DNA of 64,000 bases from Candidatus Barnesiella excrementigallinarum (GCA_019114445.1 DXFL01000024.1:27057-91056); one strand, 5' to 3'; numbered from the stretch's first letter, positions 8,561 to 19,323 are shown. Notes: generated by a model from the letters alone, not told the origin. Translations and numbers: made by a program.

Positions 8561-9844
8561 TCAACCCTTAAAATCGTATTGACGGGCGATTGCTTCGTAT
8601 GTGGCAATTAGTTGAGGTTCGGCATGGTCCTCTTTGAGCATATTCAAGTAAGCGATTATGGAGTGCCTATGGCCTTTATTCGCAGCCAAACAATATTGAT
8701 TGAGGGCTGTTTGGTGCATTTTTTCGGCACGATCGGTATCGCCTTCGTTTCGGACTATATCCGATGCAACATCGCAAATCCACCCCATATAATAGCGACA
8801 CCAAAGCGAATCGGCATCGAGCCCCTCCTGCATGAAATTCATGAATCCATCGTCGAAAAAGCTCATGCCGTTTCTGATGAAATAGTTCATCAGCACCAGC
8901 CCGAGGAGTTCATAGCTCCCTTCCGTATCGGAGTGCTCGTCGTAGTACTTCGACAGCATTTCGGCATAATCGGCCATTCGGGTATCCTTGTCGTTGTTTT
9001 CCATATCGTCGAGCCAGTCGTTGAGAAGATTTTGTCCTTTGATGAGCATCCCTTCCCATGATCCGTCGGCAATCATTTGTTCGAGCAATTCATCGGCCAT
9101 ATTCTCTTTATGGCGGAATCCATAGCGGGCTATGGATTCGAAGATTCCCATGTCGGAACCATTTTCGCGGGCAATGGCGGCGTAGCGGCAGGCCAATGCG
9201 ATGTCGTCGGTATAAGTAGCTGCGGTGGTTATCGAATGGAGTATTGGCATTAGCAGTCTATCGGTGCGATGTTCCAAAGCAAGCATCTGGTCGGCTGCCC
9301 ATTGCAGATAACGCAGTGCATGGGCCATGTTGACGTTCCCGTACATGGGCAACATGAACATCTTGCCTATATTGTATGCGGCAAGTGTGCGGTATTCGGG
9401 CCAAATGGTTTCGTTATCGACAACCGATTGGTACAGGTGTGTGGCATAGGTGAGAAATTCGTTACTTGTTACTCCTTTCTCATTCAAGAAAGCCCAGTGG
9501 TCTGGATTGGCAAACCAGTCGGCAGCCTTTAATGCTGCCTTATAGTCGCCGCTTTCGCCTTTCTCTTTCCACACCAAAACCTCTTCATACTCTTTTGCAA
9601 GACTGCTGTTTTCTTCATGCTCCAATTCATCGAGTGCGGTTTTACACTTGTTGTATTGGGTACGGGCGGCATAAATAAGGTCGGTGAAATCCTCATCGCT
9701 GTCGCGTAGTTTTTGCAGCTCGAAGTAGCAGTCCCAAGCCTGCTGTGCAATTGCGAGCGCTTCTTTGTATTGTCCTTTTTCGAATAGGGAGCCACTGGCA
9801 TTCAGCGATTCTATGGCGTTCTTTTTCAGTTCGAGTTTGTTCAT
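8561..9844 (-). CDS. TPR/Sel1-like repeat protein
   Basis: 427 residues, cytoplasmic, all helical. The N-terminus carries a clear TPR-like pair (NASGSLFEKGQYKEALAIAQ), and later segments such as ALRYLQWAADQML and ALNQYCLAANKGHRHSIIAY resemble Sel1/TPR units, implying a scaffold. No catalytic motif or signal peptide is visible. It starts four bases after the stop of a membrane-anchored GNAT gene, so the two are almost certainly one operon and may act together. Function unknown. Confidence 0.65.
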   Translation of the reverse strand: MNKLELKKNAIESLNASGSLFEKGQYKEALAIAQQAWDCYFELQKLRDSDEDFTDLIYAARTQYNKCKTALDELEHEENSSLAKEYEEVLVWKEKGESGDYKAALKAADWFANPDHWAFLNEKGVTSNEFLTYATHLYQSVVDNETIWPEYRTLAAYNIGKMFMLPMYGNVNMAHALRYLQWAADQMLALEHRTDRLLMPILHSITTAATYTDDIALACRYAAIARENGSDMGIFESIARYGFRHKENMADELLEQMIADGSWEGMLIKGQNLLNDWLDDMENNDKDTRMADYAEMLSKYYDEHSDTEGSYELLGLVLMNYFIRNGMSFFDDGFMNFMQEGLDADSLWCRYYMGWICDVASDIVRNEGDTDRAEKMHQTALNQYCLAANKGHRHSIIAYLNMLKEDHAEPQLIATYEAIARQYDFKG

Positions 9845-9848
9845 CGTA

Positions 9849-11036
9849 TTATTTTTGCTTTAACAAAAGTGTGCGTTGTAATCCTCCATATTTCGAAAGT
9901 TTGGAAACGGCTATGGCGAATCCCATCTTTTTGAAGTTTTCGAGGCTGTGAGTATTATCGGGCGCTACCGTGGCCAATATATATTGTATGGGTTCGTGGC
10001 AACTATTGTCCACAACCGTGTTGATGAGCGTTTGTTGAAGATGATTTCCCCGGTAGGAAGGGTGTACCATTACCATGTCGAGGGTGGCACACTTGCGCCA
10101 GTCGAGATTGGCGTCTGATGCCAAATTGCGTTTCCCCTTGCGGTTCGTGATTAACAGCGTGAAGGCGACAAGTTCGTTTTTGCCGTTGAAAGTACCTATC
10201 AAGGAGTCGAGATGTAACGATTCGATGAGTTCTTCCCGGGTAAGCGGGGCAAGCATGGTTTTGTCGGGTAACGATTCGTAAACAACCTCCTGCAATTTCA
10301 AGATTGCCGTCAAATCATGGAAATCCAATTCTCGGAGGTTTATCACCTCACCGCTACGTGTCGTCACGTCGGAGTAATGTTTCAAATCGGGTTCTTTATC
10401 GAAAAAGTAAAGTTTCTTGTTGAGGTATTCATCGGAGAAGGAGAATTTTTCGTTGGGTATATGGCTCAATCCTTTACTTTTTTTACGGTAGTCTATCCAA
10501 ATGTCGTAGAGGGCGAATATTTGGCGATAGGACGATGATGTGGGCAAAATGTAATGTTCCTGAATATAGGGGTTGTTGATAAATATAAAGAAGCGGTACC
10601 CGAATAGGTCGTCGATGTCCGAAATCTTGGCAATGCGATTGTTGATAAGCAGGTACAGGTTTTCGAAGAAGGTACAATAGGCTGCAATATCATTTTCGCT
10701 GGTGTCGGTTTCGAGCCCTTTATCGGCGAACTGGGTTATATAGTTGCGTTCGAGCAGGCCGTAAACTTTCATCAGCGTATCGTTCTCGTGAAAGTAGTTG
10801 TTGAGGTTGATAAGGGTTTCGCAGCAGGTTACCACCTGTGTGTTTTGCAGCTCGACCGCAATAAAAATCGCACCGATAATCGTACCTACAAGCGAGAATA
10901 CATCGACTATCTTGTCCTCGCCAAATGGTTTGGCGATAAAAATGTAGACACAAATCACGATAAGGCATATAACAAACAGGAGTAGAAACACTCGGTTGCT
11001 CATATTGCGGAGCCGGTTCAACGTAACTTTTCGCAT
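9849..11036 (-). CDS. Two-TM membrane protein fused to a GNAT acetyltransferase domain
   Basis: 395 residues. Two transmembrane helices lie at about residues 14-36 and 44-61, followed by a helical middle region (about 65-215) reminiscent of DUF4760-type membrane proteins, and a C-terminal GNAT domain from about 225 on. The GNAT acetyl-CoA motif A is visible as VMVHPSYRGNHLQQT, and the end LENFKKMGFA is the usual motif B. The acetyltransferase therefore probably faces the cytoplasm at the inner membrane. Its target is unknown; the immediately following TPR gene is a candidate partner. I know of no characterised protein with this exact architecture. Confidence 0.65.
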   Translation of the reverse strand: MRKVTLNRLRNMSNRVFLLLFVICLIVICVYIFIAKPFGEDKIVDVFSLVGTIIGAIFIAVELQNTQVVTCCETLINLNNYFHENDTLMKVYGLLERNYITQFADKGLETDTSENDIAAYCTFFENLYLLINNRIAKISDIDDLFGYRFFIFINNPYIQEHYILPTSSSYRQIFALYDIWIDYRKKSKGLSHIPNEKFSFSDEYLNKKLYFFDKEPDLKHYSDVTTRSGEVINLRELDFHDLTAILKLQEVVYESLPDKTMLAPLTREELIESLHLDSLIGTFNGKNELVAFTLLITNRKGKRNLASDANLDWRKCATLDMVMVHPSYRGNHLQQTLINTVVDNSCHEPIQYILATVAPDNTHSLENFKKMGFAIAVSKLSKYGGLQRTLLLKQK

Positions 11037-11391
11037 AATCTTTCGGTCTATAAAAATTATCGTATTGTAAAGATTTGTTCTATTCGTGTGTATCGCCCCG
11101 ATAGGTAGGGGATAGCGATGTGGGTATTAAATTTAGAGCCTAAAAAATAATAAAACAGCTTCCTCCATATTCATAGCCTCTAAAAATACGGAATTTTATT
11201 GTATGGTAAATAATTTTTGCCACAAAATCGTATTTTATTCAAAATGTTGAGCTTATATGCAGAATGGAATGCGATGATTTGTCCTGAACAAGCAGCCTAA
11301 GAGACAAGGTTGCAATTCGACGGAATGGTTATTCCCCAAGTGGCATAGATTGAGAGGGTAAAGTTATTATATGAGGTATACCCCTATAATA
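11037..11391. other. Intergenic region, nothing recognised
   Basis: About 350 bases upstream of the GNAT gene and downstream of pgk. It is AT-rich in its first half. No ORF with a credible start, RNA gene or repeat was seen; it must hold the GNAT promoter, but no exact TAnnTTTG match was found. Confidence 0.4.
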
Positions 11392-11423
11392 AAAAGTGCC
11401 CCCAAGTTATTGGAGACACTTTT
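11392..11423 (-). terminator. pgk terminator
   Basis: On the minus strand AAAAGTGTCTCCAA, a four-base loop and TTGGGGGCACTTTT form a 14-bp stem with two G-U pairs, followed by TTATTAT. Confidence 0.75.
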
Positions 11424-11448
11424 ATTGTAATTGTTTTTGCTTGTGATA

Positions 11449-12711
11449 TTAGCCTTGAATAGCGGCAATACCGGGCAATACTTTTCCTTCGATAGCTTCG
11501 AGCAGGGCACCGCCACCGGTCGAAACGTAAGAAACTTTGTCGGCCAACCCGAATTTGTTGACACAAGCCACAGAGTCGCCACCGCCTACGAGCGAGAAAG
11601 CACCGTTTTTAGTAGCTTCTACGATAGCTTCGGCAACAGCGCGCGAACCCGATGTAAAGTTGTCGAATTCGAATACGCCCGTCGGGCCGTTCCACAAAAT
11701 AGTTTTCGAGTTTTTGATTACGTCGGCGAAGAGAGCTTCCGATTTGGGACCGATGTCCATACCTTCCCAACCATCGGGGATTTTGTCTACGTCGCAGAAG
11801 TCGGTATTCGCGTCGTTCGAGAAGTCATCGGCAATTTTTGCGTCGACAGCCAATACCAAGTTAACTTTATTGGCTTTGGCTTTTTCGATGAGTTCGAGAG
11901 CCAAGTCGAGTTTGTCGTCCTCGCAAATAGATTTACCGATTTTGCCGCCTAATGCTTTGGTAAAGGTATAGGTCATACCACCGGCAATGATCAGGTTGTC
12001 TACTTTGGTCAACAGGTTTTCGATAATGTCGATTTTCGAAGATACTTTCGAACCACCCATGATGGCAGTGAAGGGGCGAACCATTTCGTTCATCACTTTG
12101 TTTACGGCGGCTACTTCTTTACCCATGAGGTATCCGAACATTTTGTTTTCGGGGGTAAAGTATTCGGCCATCAACGCCGTGGATGCATGAGCACGGTGAG
12201 CTGTACCGAAAGCGTCGTTTACATAAGCGTCGGCCAAGCTGGCGAGTTCTTTGGTAAATTCTTTTTGGCTGGCTTTGATTGCTTTTTTGGCAGCGGCTTT
12301 TTCTTCGTCGCTGGCGTCTTCGGCCAAACCTCTGGGTTTACCTTCCTCTTCGGCGTGGAAGCGGAGGTTTTCGAGCAACAGTACTTCGCCCGGTTTCAAG
12401 GCGGCGGCAGCGGCTTGTGCTTTTTCGCCTACGCAATCTTCTACAAATTTTACTTCGGTACCCAGCAATTCGCTCAGGTGAGCCACGATGTGACGCAGCG
12501 AGAATTTATCTTCGGGACCTTTTTTAGGGCGACCCAGATGAGAACCGATAATGAGGCTTCCGCCATCGGCTAAGATTTTTTTCAACGTAGGCAATGCTTT
12601 TACCATACGGGTGTCGTCGGTGATGTTAAAGTTCTCGTCGAGGGGAACGTTAAAATCTACGCGTACAAATGCCTTTTTACCGGCAAAATTGTAATTGTCA
12701 AGTGTTTGCAT
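11449..12711 (-). CDS. pgk: Phosphoglycerate kinase
   Basis: Glycolytic enzyme converting 1,3-bisphosphoglycerate and ADP into 3-phosphoglycerate and ATP, cytoplasmic. 420 residues, normal for the family. The N-terminal signature [14 protein letters not shown], the substrate-binding segments [11 protein letters not shown] and [14 protein letters not shown], the hinge [13 protein letters not shown], and the C-terminal nucleotide loop [12 protein letters not shown] are all present. It has its own promoter (12750-12757) and terminator, so it is monocistronic. Nothing unusual. Confidence 0.97.
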   Translation of the reverse strand: MQTLDNYNFAGKKAFVRVDFNVPLDENFNITDDTRMVKALPTLKKILADGGSLIIGSHLGRPKKGPEDKFSLRHIVAHLSELLGTEVKFVEDCVGEKAQAAAAALKPGEVLLLENLRFHAEEEGKPRGLAEDASDEEKAAAKKAIKASQKEFTKELASLADAYVNDAFGTAHRAHASTALMAEYFTPENKMFGYLMGKEVAAVNKVMNEMVRPFTAIMGGSKVSSKIDIIENLLTKVDNLIIAGGMTYTFTKALGGKIGKSICEDDKLDLALELIEKAKANKVNLVLAVDAKIADDFSNDANTDFCDVDKIPDGWEGMDIGPKSEALFADVIKNSKTILWNGPTGVFEFDNFTSGSRAVAEAIVEATKNGAFSLVGGGDSVACVNKFGLADKVSYVSTGGGALLEAIEGKVLPGIAAIQG

Positions 12712-12749
12712 ATCGGTTAATATTTAGTATGTAACTTGTTTACGTTTCG

Positions 12750-12757
12750 CAAATTTA
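12750..12757 (-). promoter_or_regulatory. pgk promoter -7 element
   Basis: Minus-strand TAAATTTG, an exact TAnnTTTG match, 39 bases before the pgk ATG. Confidence 0.6.
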
Positions 12758-12806
12758 GGTAAAAATCGATTATCTTTTTACTATTAAATGCTTTTTCTTC
12801 TAAAAA

Positions 12807-13637
12807 TCAGAGTAATCCTTTGCTGTGCAGCAGATGTTCCATCTCGTATTGCACTTTCAAAGCCTCTTCGCGGGCTGCTTCGGCAAACTTTTCGTCGGCT
12901 GCGGCGTAGATGATTTTGCGCGAGGAGTTAACAAGCAGGCCACACTCGCTGTTCATTCCGTAGGCGGCTACCTCTTCGAGGCTTCCGCCCTGAGCGCCTA
13001 CACCCGGTACCAGCAGGAAGTTGTGAGGGGCGATTTGTCGTACGTCTTCGAACAGTTTGCCCTGAGTGGCTCCTACGACAAACATCAACTGTTCGTCCGA
13101 AGCCCAAGTTTGCGCCGTCCGCATTACCTTTTCGAACAGTCGTTCGCCATTGGTATCGGTCGTCAACTGGAAGTCGTGCGATCCTTTGTTCGAGGTAAGT
13201 CCCAGTAGAATGACCCATTTGTCGGGGTAGCCGAGGAACGGTTTCACGCTGTCTTCGCCCATGTAGGGAGCCACGGTTACAGCGTCGAGGTCGAGGTGGC
13301 AGAAGAAACTGCGGGCATACATCTCCGAGGTGTTGCCTATGTCGCCCCGTTTGGCGTCGGCGATGATAAATTGGTCGGGGTAATTCTCCCGAATATACCG
13401 TACGGTCTTTTCAAAGGCAATCCACCCCTCTATGCCTAAACTCTCGTAGAAGGCCAAGTTGGGCTTATAGGCTACGCAGAGGTCGGCCGTAGCGTCGATA
13501 ATCGCTTTGTTGAAGGCGAAAATAGGTTCTTCTTCCTTTTTCAAGTGTTTGGGTATCTTTTGGATATCGGTATCCAGTCCTACACAGAGGAAAGATTTTT
13601 TCCGCTTGATATTCTCGAATAACTGTTTCTTGTTCAT
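12807..13637 (-). CDS. pyrF: Orotidine 5'-phosphate decarboxylase (type 2)
   Basis: Last step of de novo UMP synthesis: decarboxylates OMP to UMP. 276 residues, the longer type-2 form. The catalytic Asp-Lys-Asp array is DAKRGD (Asp94, Lys96, Asp99), the phosphate-binding end is VPGVGAQGG, and the N-terminus CVGLDTD is typical. It follows prfA with a 15-base gap on the same strand, so it is probably cotranscribed from the prfA promoter; this pairing recurs in Bacteroidales in my recollection. Confidence 0.95.
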   Translation of the reverse strand: MNKKQLFENIKRKKSFLCVGLDTDIQKIPKHLKKEEEPIFAFNKAIIDATADLCVAYKPNLAFYESLGIEGWIAFEKTVRYIRENYPDQFIIADAKRGDIGNTSEMYARSFFCHLDLDAVTVAPYMGEDSVKPFLGYPDKWVILLGLTSNKGSHDFQLTTDTNGERLFEKVMRTAQTWASDEQLMFVVGATQGKLFEDVRQIAPHNFLLVPGVGAQGGSLEEVAAYGMNSECGLLVNSSRKIIYAAADEKFAEAAREEALKVQYEMEHLLHSKGLL

Positions 13638-13652
13638 GATGGTATGTGTGGA

Positions 13653-14765
13653 TTATAATTCGCTCTCTTTCAATCGCTCGGCATTTTCGGCTACGATCAG
13701 GTGGTCGATACAGTCCTGAATGTCGCCATTCATGAATGCCTGTAAGTTATAGATGGTGTAGTTGATTCGGTGGTCGGTGATTCGCCCTTGCGGATAGTTG
13801 TAGGTGCGTATCTTGGCCGATCGGTCGCCGGTCGACACCATCGTTTTGCGGCGGCTGGCGATGTCGTCGATGTACTTTTGGTGCTCTTTGTCGTAGATGA
13901 ACGAACGTAGTCGCGAGAGGGCACGCTCTTTGTTTTTGGGTTGGTCGCGGGTTTCGGTACACTCGATGAGTATTTCTTCCGATACGCCGGTGTTGGGGTT
14001 TTTCCAAATGTATCGCAGGCGCACGCCCGATTCCACTTTGTTCACATTTTGCCCGCCGGCACCGCTCGACCGGAAGGTATCCCATTTTATTTCGCCTTCG
14101 TTGATCTCCACATCGAACTCTTCGGCTTCGGGAAGTACGGCTACCGTGGCCGCCGAGGTGTGTACACGTCCCTGTGTTTCGGTAGCGGGGACGCGTTGTA
14201 CGCGGTGTACGCCCGATTCGTATTTGAGTGTGCCATATACGTTGTCGCCGCTGACCGAGAAGATAATCTCCTTGTATCCGCCCGATGCTCCTTCGCTATA
14301 ACTGCTCACTTCGGCTTTCCAACCTTTGGTTTCGCAATATTTGGCATACATACGGAAGAGGTCGCCGGCGAAGATAGCCGCTTCGTCGCCACCCGTTCCG
14401 CCCCGTATCTCTACAATGGCATTTTTGCTGTCTTCGGGGTCGGCCGGGATTAATAGCAGTTTTATTTCTTCTTCGAGTTGGGGCAATTGTGCGTTGCACG
14501 ATTCGAGTTCTTCTTTGGCCATCTCGCGTATTTCGGGGTCGCTTTCGGTTTCGAGCAGCGTGCGCGATTCTTCTATGCCATTGAGTAGTTGCCTATACCG
14601 TTTGGCGGCATTCGATATTTTTTCGAGTTCCCTATATTCTTTGGTGAGTTTTACAAACCGTTTCATATCGCCGATAACGGCAGGGTCGGTAATTAAAGTT
14701 CCTATTTCTTCAAATCGGATAAGTAATCCTTCTAATTTTTCTAATAATGAAGTTTGTTCGCTCAT
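13653..14765 (-). CDS. prfA: Peptide chain release factor 1
   Basis: Class I release factor that reads UAA and UAG stop codons and triggers peptidyl-tRNA hydrolysis in the ribosomal A site. 370 residues. The stop-codon tripeptide PAT at 193-195 is the PxT form that marks RF1 and not RF2. The universal GGQ is at 237-239 within SSGAGGQNVNK; its glutamine is normally methylated by PrmC. The N-terminal helical domain is complete. The first ATG has a good promoter 24 bases upstream. It leads a two-gene unit with pyrF. Confidence 0.96.
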   Translation of the reverse strand: MSEQTSLLEKLEGLLIRFEEIGTLITDPAVIGDMKRFVKLTKEYRELEKISNAAKRYRQLLNGIEESRTLLETESDPEIREMAKEELESCNAQLPQLEEEIKLLLIPADPEDSKNAIVEIRGGTGGDEAAIFAGDLFRMYAKYCETKGWKAEVSSYSEGASGGYKEIIFSVSGDNVYGTLKYESGVHRVQRVPATETQGRVHTSAATVAVLPEAEEFDVEINEGEIKWDTFRSSGAGGQNVNKVESGVRLRYIWKNPNTGVSEEILIECTETRDQPKNKERALSRLRSFIYDKEHQKYIDDIASRRKTMVSTGDRSAKIRTYNYPQGRITDHRINYTIYNLQAFMNGDIQDCIDHLIVAENAERLKESEL

Positions 14766-14788
14766 CGGGCTTGTTTTTGCTTTCAGTG

Positions 14789-14796
14789 CAAAGATA
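14789..14796 (-). promoter_or_regulatory. prfA-pyrF promoter -7 element
   Basis: Minus-strand TATCTTTG, exact TAnnTTTG match, 24 bases before the prfA ATG. Confidence 0.6.
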
Positions 14797-14838
14797 CAAA
14801 TTTCGCTCGATTTTTACTCGTGGCGGCCTCGAAAAGAT

Positions 14839-14887
14839 GGCTCGGCATAGAACATTGCTCTTTTTGAGAATAAGTCTGTGCCGAGCC
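14839..14887. other. Long stem-loop between the glycogen operon terminator and prfA promoter
   Basis: GGCTCGGCA at 14839-14847 pairs perfectly with 14879-14887, and the interior can pair further (CTCTTTTTGAG). There is no T run on either strand, so it is not an ordinary terminator. Role unknown. Confidence 0.45.
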
Positions 14888-14975
14888 ACCCAATATACAG
14901 AGTAGTAGTTTGGGTATAAAACAAGCTCGATTGAAGATTGTTTGCTTTAATATAGGGCTTAACGTGATTTAACGG

Positions 14976-15018
14976 CCAATAAAAAAGCCGGAGTTTTAAT
15001 CTCCGGCTTTTTTATTGG
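14976..15018 (-). terminator. Terminator of the glycogen synthase/phosphorylase operon
   Basis: An 18-bp perfect stem: 14976-14993 pairs with 15001-15018, core GCCGGAG/CTCCGGC, flanked by A and T runs that allow termination in either direction. Confidence 0.9.
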
Positions 15019-15033
15019 CGTGTGTATGATAAA

Positions 15034-17589
15034 TTAGAACCAACGGACGTAGGCCAAATCTTGACGATGAGGCAGATCGGGGTTCTTGGGATACATACGG
15101 AACGAGTAGCGGAATACGCCTGAGTCGTTCAACTGGTAGCGCAATTTGTAGGTTACTTTGGTTCCTTCGGTTTTTATCGGTTCCATTTCGAGGGTTTTGT
15201 AGGGTTCGGTATTGCCTTCTTCTACGTTGGCGATAACGAGTTCAACACCTAAACAGTTACCTAATCCTTTGTTATCCAAAACAACGGACATCTCATATTC
15301 TTCACCTACATGGGGATTGTAGAGTAATCCGTCGGGGATAGAGACAGAACAAATTTCGATATCATTCCATTTCGATACAAATTCTTCTTTCCAAGCTGCA
15401 ATTTCTTTGGCTTTTGCAAAATTGTTGGCTTTCAAGAGTTTGGTTCGTTTTCCTTCTTTCAGGTAGAAACGGTCGATATAGTCGTTCAACATACGCTCCA
15501 TCGTAAATTCGGGGGCGATTTTGGCGATAGAGTTTTTAATGTATTGTATCCATTCGGGCGAGTACCCTTTGCTGTTTTTGGCAAAGTAGAGGGGTACGAT
15601 TTGATTTTCGAGCATCGAGTAGATCGTGGCGGCATCGAGTTTGTCCTGTTGGCTTTGGTCTTGGAAGGTGCGTTTGTCGGTAAGTGCCCAGCCGGCTCCC
15701 TCTTTGTAACCTTCGTACCACCAACCATCGAGTACCGAGAAGTTAAGTACACCGTTCATTTCGGCCTTTTCGCCCGATGTACCGGATGCTTCCAACGGAC
15801 GGGTAGGAGTGTTCATCCAAATGTCCACACCCGAAATAAGTCGTTTAGCCACCTTCATATCGTAGTTTTCGAGGAAGATGATTTTGCCGAGAAATTCGGG
15901 CATACGCGAAATTTCTACAATACGTTTGATTAAGCCTTGACCGGCACCGTCGGCGGGGTGTGCTTTACCCGAGAAAATGAATTGTACCGGATAGTTGGGG
16001 TTGTTGACGATTTTCGACAAACGTTCGAGGTCGGTAAACAACAAGTGTGCACGTTTGTAGGTGGCGAAACGACGGGCAAAACCAATCAACAGAGCGTTGG
16101 GGTTGATTTTTTCGAGAACCGAAACGATACGCGAAGGATCTCCTTGATTTTTCAACCAAGTCTCCCGGAAGTCATCTTTTACGAATTTCACGAATTTGTT
16201 TTTCAGTGTTTGTCTGATATTCCAGATAACTTCGTCGTCTACATCGTAAATCTTTTCCCACATTTTGGGATTGGATTGATGAGCCATAAATTCGGGACCG
16301 AAAGTCTTGATGTAGAATTCTTTCCATTCCGAAGCGGCCCAAGTGGGCATATGCACGCCGTTGGTAACGTATCCTACGTGCAGTTCGTCGGGGCTATATC
16401 CTTTCCAAATGGGTTGGAACATTTTTTGCGATACTTTGCCGTGCAACCAACTTACACCGTTAACCTCTTGGCAAGAGTTGCAAGCAAATACGCTCATCGA
16501 GAATTTTTCATTTGTATCGGGATTTTCACGACCCATATTCATTAAGTCGCGCCATTCGATTCCTAATTTGGCAGGGAAATCGCCCATGTATTTCCCGAAG
16601 AGCGATTCGTCGAAGTAGTCGTGTCCGGCAGGAACGGGAGTGTGCACTGTATAGAGCGACGATGAACGAACCACTTCGAGAGCTTCGTTGAATTTCAGGT
16701 GTTCGTTTTGTACGTAGTCTACCAAGCGTTGTACGTTCAACAAAGCGGCATGGCCTTCGTTGCAGTGATACAAGTCGGTTTTGATACCCAGTTTGTTGAG
16801 CATAAGGATACCGCCGATACCTAAGAGATATTCTTGCTTCATGCGGTTTTCCCAGTCTCCACCATAAAGTTGGTAGGTGATGGGGCGGTCCCATTCGCTG
16901 TTCGATTCGAGATCGGTATCGAGCAGGTATAATTTGATACGGCCAACGTTTACTCGCCAAATGTGGGCATAAACAATGCGACCGGGATAAGGCACTTCGA
17001 GTATCATGGGGCGGCCGTCTTTTTCGGTCATTTGCTCAATGGGCAATTGGTTGAAGTTTTGAGCTTCGTAGTTGGCTATTTGTTGCCCGTCCATCGAAAG
17101 GGTTTGGGTGAAGTAACCATAGCGGTAGAGAAATCCTACGGCGGTCATGTCCACGTTGCTGTCGCTGGCTTCTTTCAAGTAGTCGCCGGCCAAAATACCG
17201 AGGCCTCCCGAGTAGATTTTCAATACGTGGCTCAATCCGTATTCCATGCTGAAATAGGAGATCGAGGGCACATCTTTGCGTTTGGGAGTATTGATATATT
17301 TCTCGAAAGTTTCATACACTTCGTTGATGTTGTGCATGATTTGTTTATCGTTGGTTATCTCTTCGAGTTTTTCGTATCCGATACGTTGCAGGAATAGAAC
17401 GGGGTTCTCGTGAACCGATTTCCACAAATCTTTATCTATTGATTTAAACAAGTTTTTGGCCTCGCTGTTCCAAGACCACCATAAGTTTTTGGCTAAGGTT
17501 TCCAAACATTTCAATTCTGTCGGGACTTGCGATTTTACAGTTATATCCCGCCAGTTGGGTGTGTTCGTATTACTTACTTGTACTTTCAT
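15034..17589 (-). CDS. glgP: Alpha-glucan (glycogen) phosphorylase, GT35
   Basis: Releases glucose 1-phosphate from glycogen or maltodextrin by phosphorolysis, cytoplasmic. 851 residues. The N-terminal DUF3417-type segment ([13 protein letters not shown]) and the overall shape match the alpha-glucan family phosphorylases found in Bacteroidetes. The pyridoxal-phosphate lysine is Lys608 in [14 protein letters not shown], followed by FSVLDGWW. The catalytic-domain segments GNRMKQEY-type and [15 protein letters not shown] are also seen. It lies 33 bases after the glycogen synthase stop, forming a storage-polymer operon that ends at a strong terminator. Confidence 0.93.
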   Translation of the reverse strand: MKVQVSNTNTPNWRDITVKSQVPTELKCLETLAKNLWWSWNSEAKNLFKSIDKDLWKSVHENPVLFLQRIGYEKLEEITNDKQIMHNINEVYETFEKYINTPKRKDVPSISYFSMEYGLSHVLKIYSGGLGILAGDYLKEASDSNVDMTAVGFLYRYGYFTQTLSMDGQQIANYEAQNFNQLPIEQMTEKDGRPMILEVPYPGRIVYAHIWRVNVGRIKLYLLDTDLESNSEWDRPITYQLYGGDWENRMKQEYLLGIGGILMLNKLGIKTDLYHCNEGHAALLNVQRLVDYVQNEHLKFNEALEVVRSSSLYTVHTPVPAGHDYFDESLFGKYMGDFPAKLGIEWRDLMNMGRENPDTNEKFSMSVFACNSCQEVNGVSWLHGKVSQKMFQPIWKGYSPDELHVGYVTNGVHMPTWAASEWKEFYIKTFGPEFMAHQSNPKMWEKIYDVDDEVIWNIRQTLKNKFVKFVKDDFRETWLKNQGDPSRIVSVLEKINPNALLIGFARRFATYKRAHLLFTDLERLSKIVNNPNYPVQFIFSGKAHPADGAGQGLIKRIVEISRMPEFLGKIIFLENYDMKVAKRLISGVDIWMNTPTRPLEASGTSGEKAEMNGVLNFSVLDGWWYEGYKEGAGWALTDKRTFQDQSQQDKLDAATIYSMLENQIVPLYFAKNSKGYSPEWIQYIKNSIAKIAPEFTMERMLNDYIDRFYLKEGKRTKLLKANNFAKAKEIAAWKEEFVSKWNDIEICSVSIPDGLLYNPHVGEEYEMSVVLDNKGLGNCLGVELVIANVEEGNTEPYKTLEMEPIKTEGTKVTYKLRYQLNDSGVFRYSFRMYPKNPDLPHRQDLAYVRWF

Positions 17590-17622
17590 AATAGAAATTT
17601 GTTATTATTAAGTCTATTGTTT

Positions 17623-19275
17623 TTATTTTCGTAATGATGCTTTTTTTAATGCAAGATGGAACGCTTGTGTATAATGTACGATAAAGTGTTTCCATTCGGC
17701 TTCGAGCGAGACTGTTGTTGCAGCCTGTGCTATTTTGGCTCGTTGCACTTTCCCGCAATGGCTTAATGCAAGAATGGTGTCGGCCAAATCTTCCGATATT
17801 TCAACAAAATTGAAATCGCTTCGGTGGAGCACTTTTACGCCCGATTTTTTTACACCTTGTTCCTCCCGGCTGTTTATCCACTGCCCGAATCCCGACAAGT
17901 CGGTTGTAATCGTAGGTATGCCGAATGCGATACTTTCCAGCGGAGTATATCCCCACGGTTCGTAATACGAGGGGAATGCCGTGGCGTCTAAACCGATTAA
18001 CAAATCGTAGTACGAAAGGTCTACGATACCATCATCGCCGGTAAGGTACGAGGGTATGAAAATAATTTTCAATCGGTTGCCGGGCTTGTTATTGAGGTTT
18101 AAATATTGTATTTGGTTTACGACGCTGTCTTGATCGTAATTGTGTAGCGTGTGGGTGATAAAAGGCGCTGGTAGGGGAGTAGTTGCAATCCCCGGATTTG
18201 CCAAACGGGCTTTTAAATCGGCTCTCGGTCCCTCTACCCAAGCCGGAACCAAGATAAATGCAACAATTTCCCGTTCTAAATCGGGGCTTAACGATATTTT
18301 TTTTGCGGCATCGATAAAGAGGTCGATACCTTTATTTTTATATTCGTAGCGACCCGAAGTAGCGATAAGGAATGCATTTTTTTGAGGCCGTTCGCCTGTC
18401 AGGGCTTCGGTTATATCGAATAACCGCTGGCGCGATAGCGTGCGCCGTTTTTTATAGATTTCCTCGGCTGGGACAAAATTCCTTTCAAAACCGTTGGGGG
18501 TTACGATGTCGGGCTTCCTTCCCAACAACTGTGTACACTCTTTGGCGGTGATTTCGCTTACCGTGGTAAAACAATCGGCCTCGATAGCCGCTGTTTTTTC
18601 CAGCGAGTGTTTCGACACGATGTTCAACTCTTCGGCCATTTGGTCGCCATTGTATCCGGCCAAATAGTCGTACAACGGTTTCCCGTTGCCGGCGATAGAG
18701 CGGCCTATGGAAGTAGCATGGGTGGTGAAGAGCGTTGCGACTTTGGGTAGAGTATATTTAATATGTAAAAGTCCCATACCCGTGGTCCATTCGTCGAAGT
18801 GAGCGACCACGTTGTATTTGTCGCCTTGTATAAATTTATAAAAACTTTCGATAACTACGGCCGAGGCATAGGCAAATGTACAAGCTTCGTCGTAATCGCC
18901 ATAGGCTGGGAGGGAGTTCACGCCATAGCGGTTCCACATCTCGCCGTACAGATCGTTTTTATAGGGATAGAGTGCTTTGAAATCGACCAATATGACAATG
19001 GGTTTACCGGGAATATCCCATCGCCCCACCTTTATTTTCATGTTTTGGGGCAGAGCTGCTTGCCGTTGCCAATCCTTTAAAAGCGTTTTCGATTTGATAA
19101 AATAGGGCGAAGGTTTTTCTCCCCAAACATCGGGGCCTATAAAGATGATCTTATCTTTATATTGTTTTTGGAGCGTTTTTGCTTTGGTGGAAAGTACAGT
19201 ATATATGCCCCCCACTTTATTACAAACCTCCCAACTTACTTCAAATATATAATCGGGTATAAGTTGTTTTTCCAT
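17623..19275 (-). CDS. Glycogen synthase, eukaryotic-type (GT3)
   Basis: Adds glucose from a nucleotide sugar to the growing glycogen chain. The N-terminal glycogen-binding loop is FEVSWEVCNKVGGIYTV and the nucleotide-sugar site is EPWGYTPLESIAFGIP. It resembles fungal/animal GT3 synthases and not the bacterial GlgA (GT5) type, which is known for Bacteroidetes. I start it at the ATG at 19275, giving MEKQLIPDY; an upstream TTG would add only five residues. The -7 element at 19316-19323 agrees. UDP-glucose as donor is family-based inference. Confidence 0.92.
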   Translation of the reverse strand: MEKQLIPDYIFEVSWEVCNKVGGIYTVLSTKAKTLQKQYKDKIIFIGPDVWGEKPSPYFIKSKTLLKDWQRQAALPQNMKIKVGRWDIPGKPIVILVDFKALYPYKNDLYGEMWNRYGVNSLPAYGDYDEACTFAYASAVVIESFYKFIQGDKYNVVAHFDEWTTGMGLLHIKYTLPKVATLFTTHATSIGRSIAGNGKPLYDYLAGYNGDQMAEELNIVSKHSLEKTAAIEADCFTTVSEITAKECTQLLGRKPDIVTPNGFERNFVPAEEIYKKRRTLSRQRLFDITEALTGERPQKNAFLIATSGRYEYKNKGIDLFIDAAKKISLSPDLEREIVAFILVPAWVEGPRADLKARLANPGIATTPLPAPFITHTLHNYDQDSVVNQIQYLNLNNKPGNRLKIIFIPSYLTGDDGIVDLSYYDLLIGLDATAFPSYYEPWGYTPLESIAFGIPTITTDLSGFGQWINSREEQGVKKSGVKVLHRSDFNFVEISEDLADTILALSHCGKVQRAKIAQAATTVSLEAEWKHFIVHYTQAFHLALKKASLRK

Positions 19276-19315
19276 TATAATAAAAATCAATTACTATTGA
19301 TTCTCAATAGAGGCG

Positions 19316-19323
19316 CAAAGTTA
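19316..19323 (-). promoter_or_regulatory. Glycogen operon promoter -7 element
   Basis: Minus-strand TAACTTTG, exact TAnnTTTG match, 40 bases before the synthase ATG. The rest of the 19324-19617 intergenic stretch holds no gene I can support. Confidence 0.6.
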
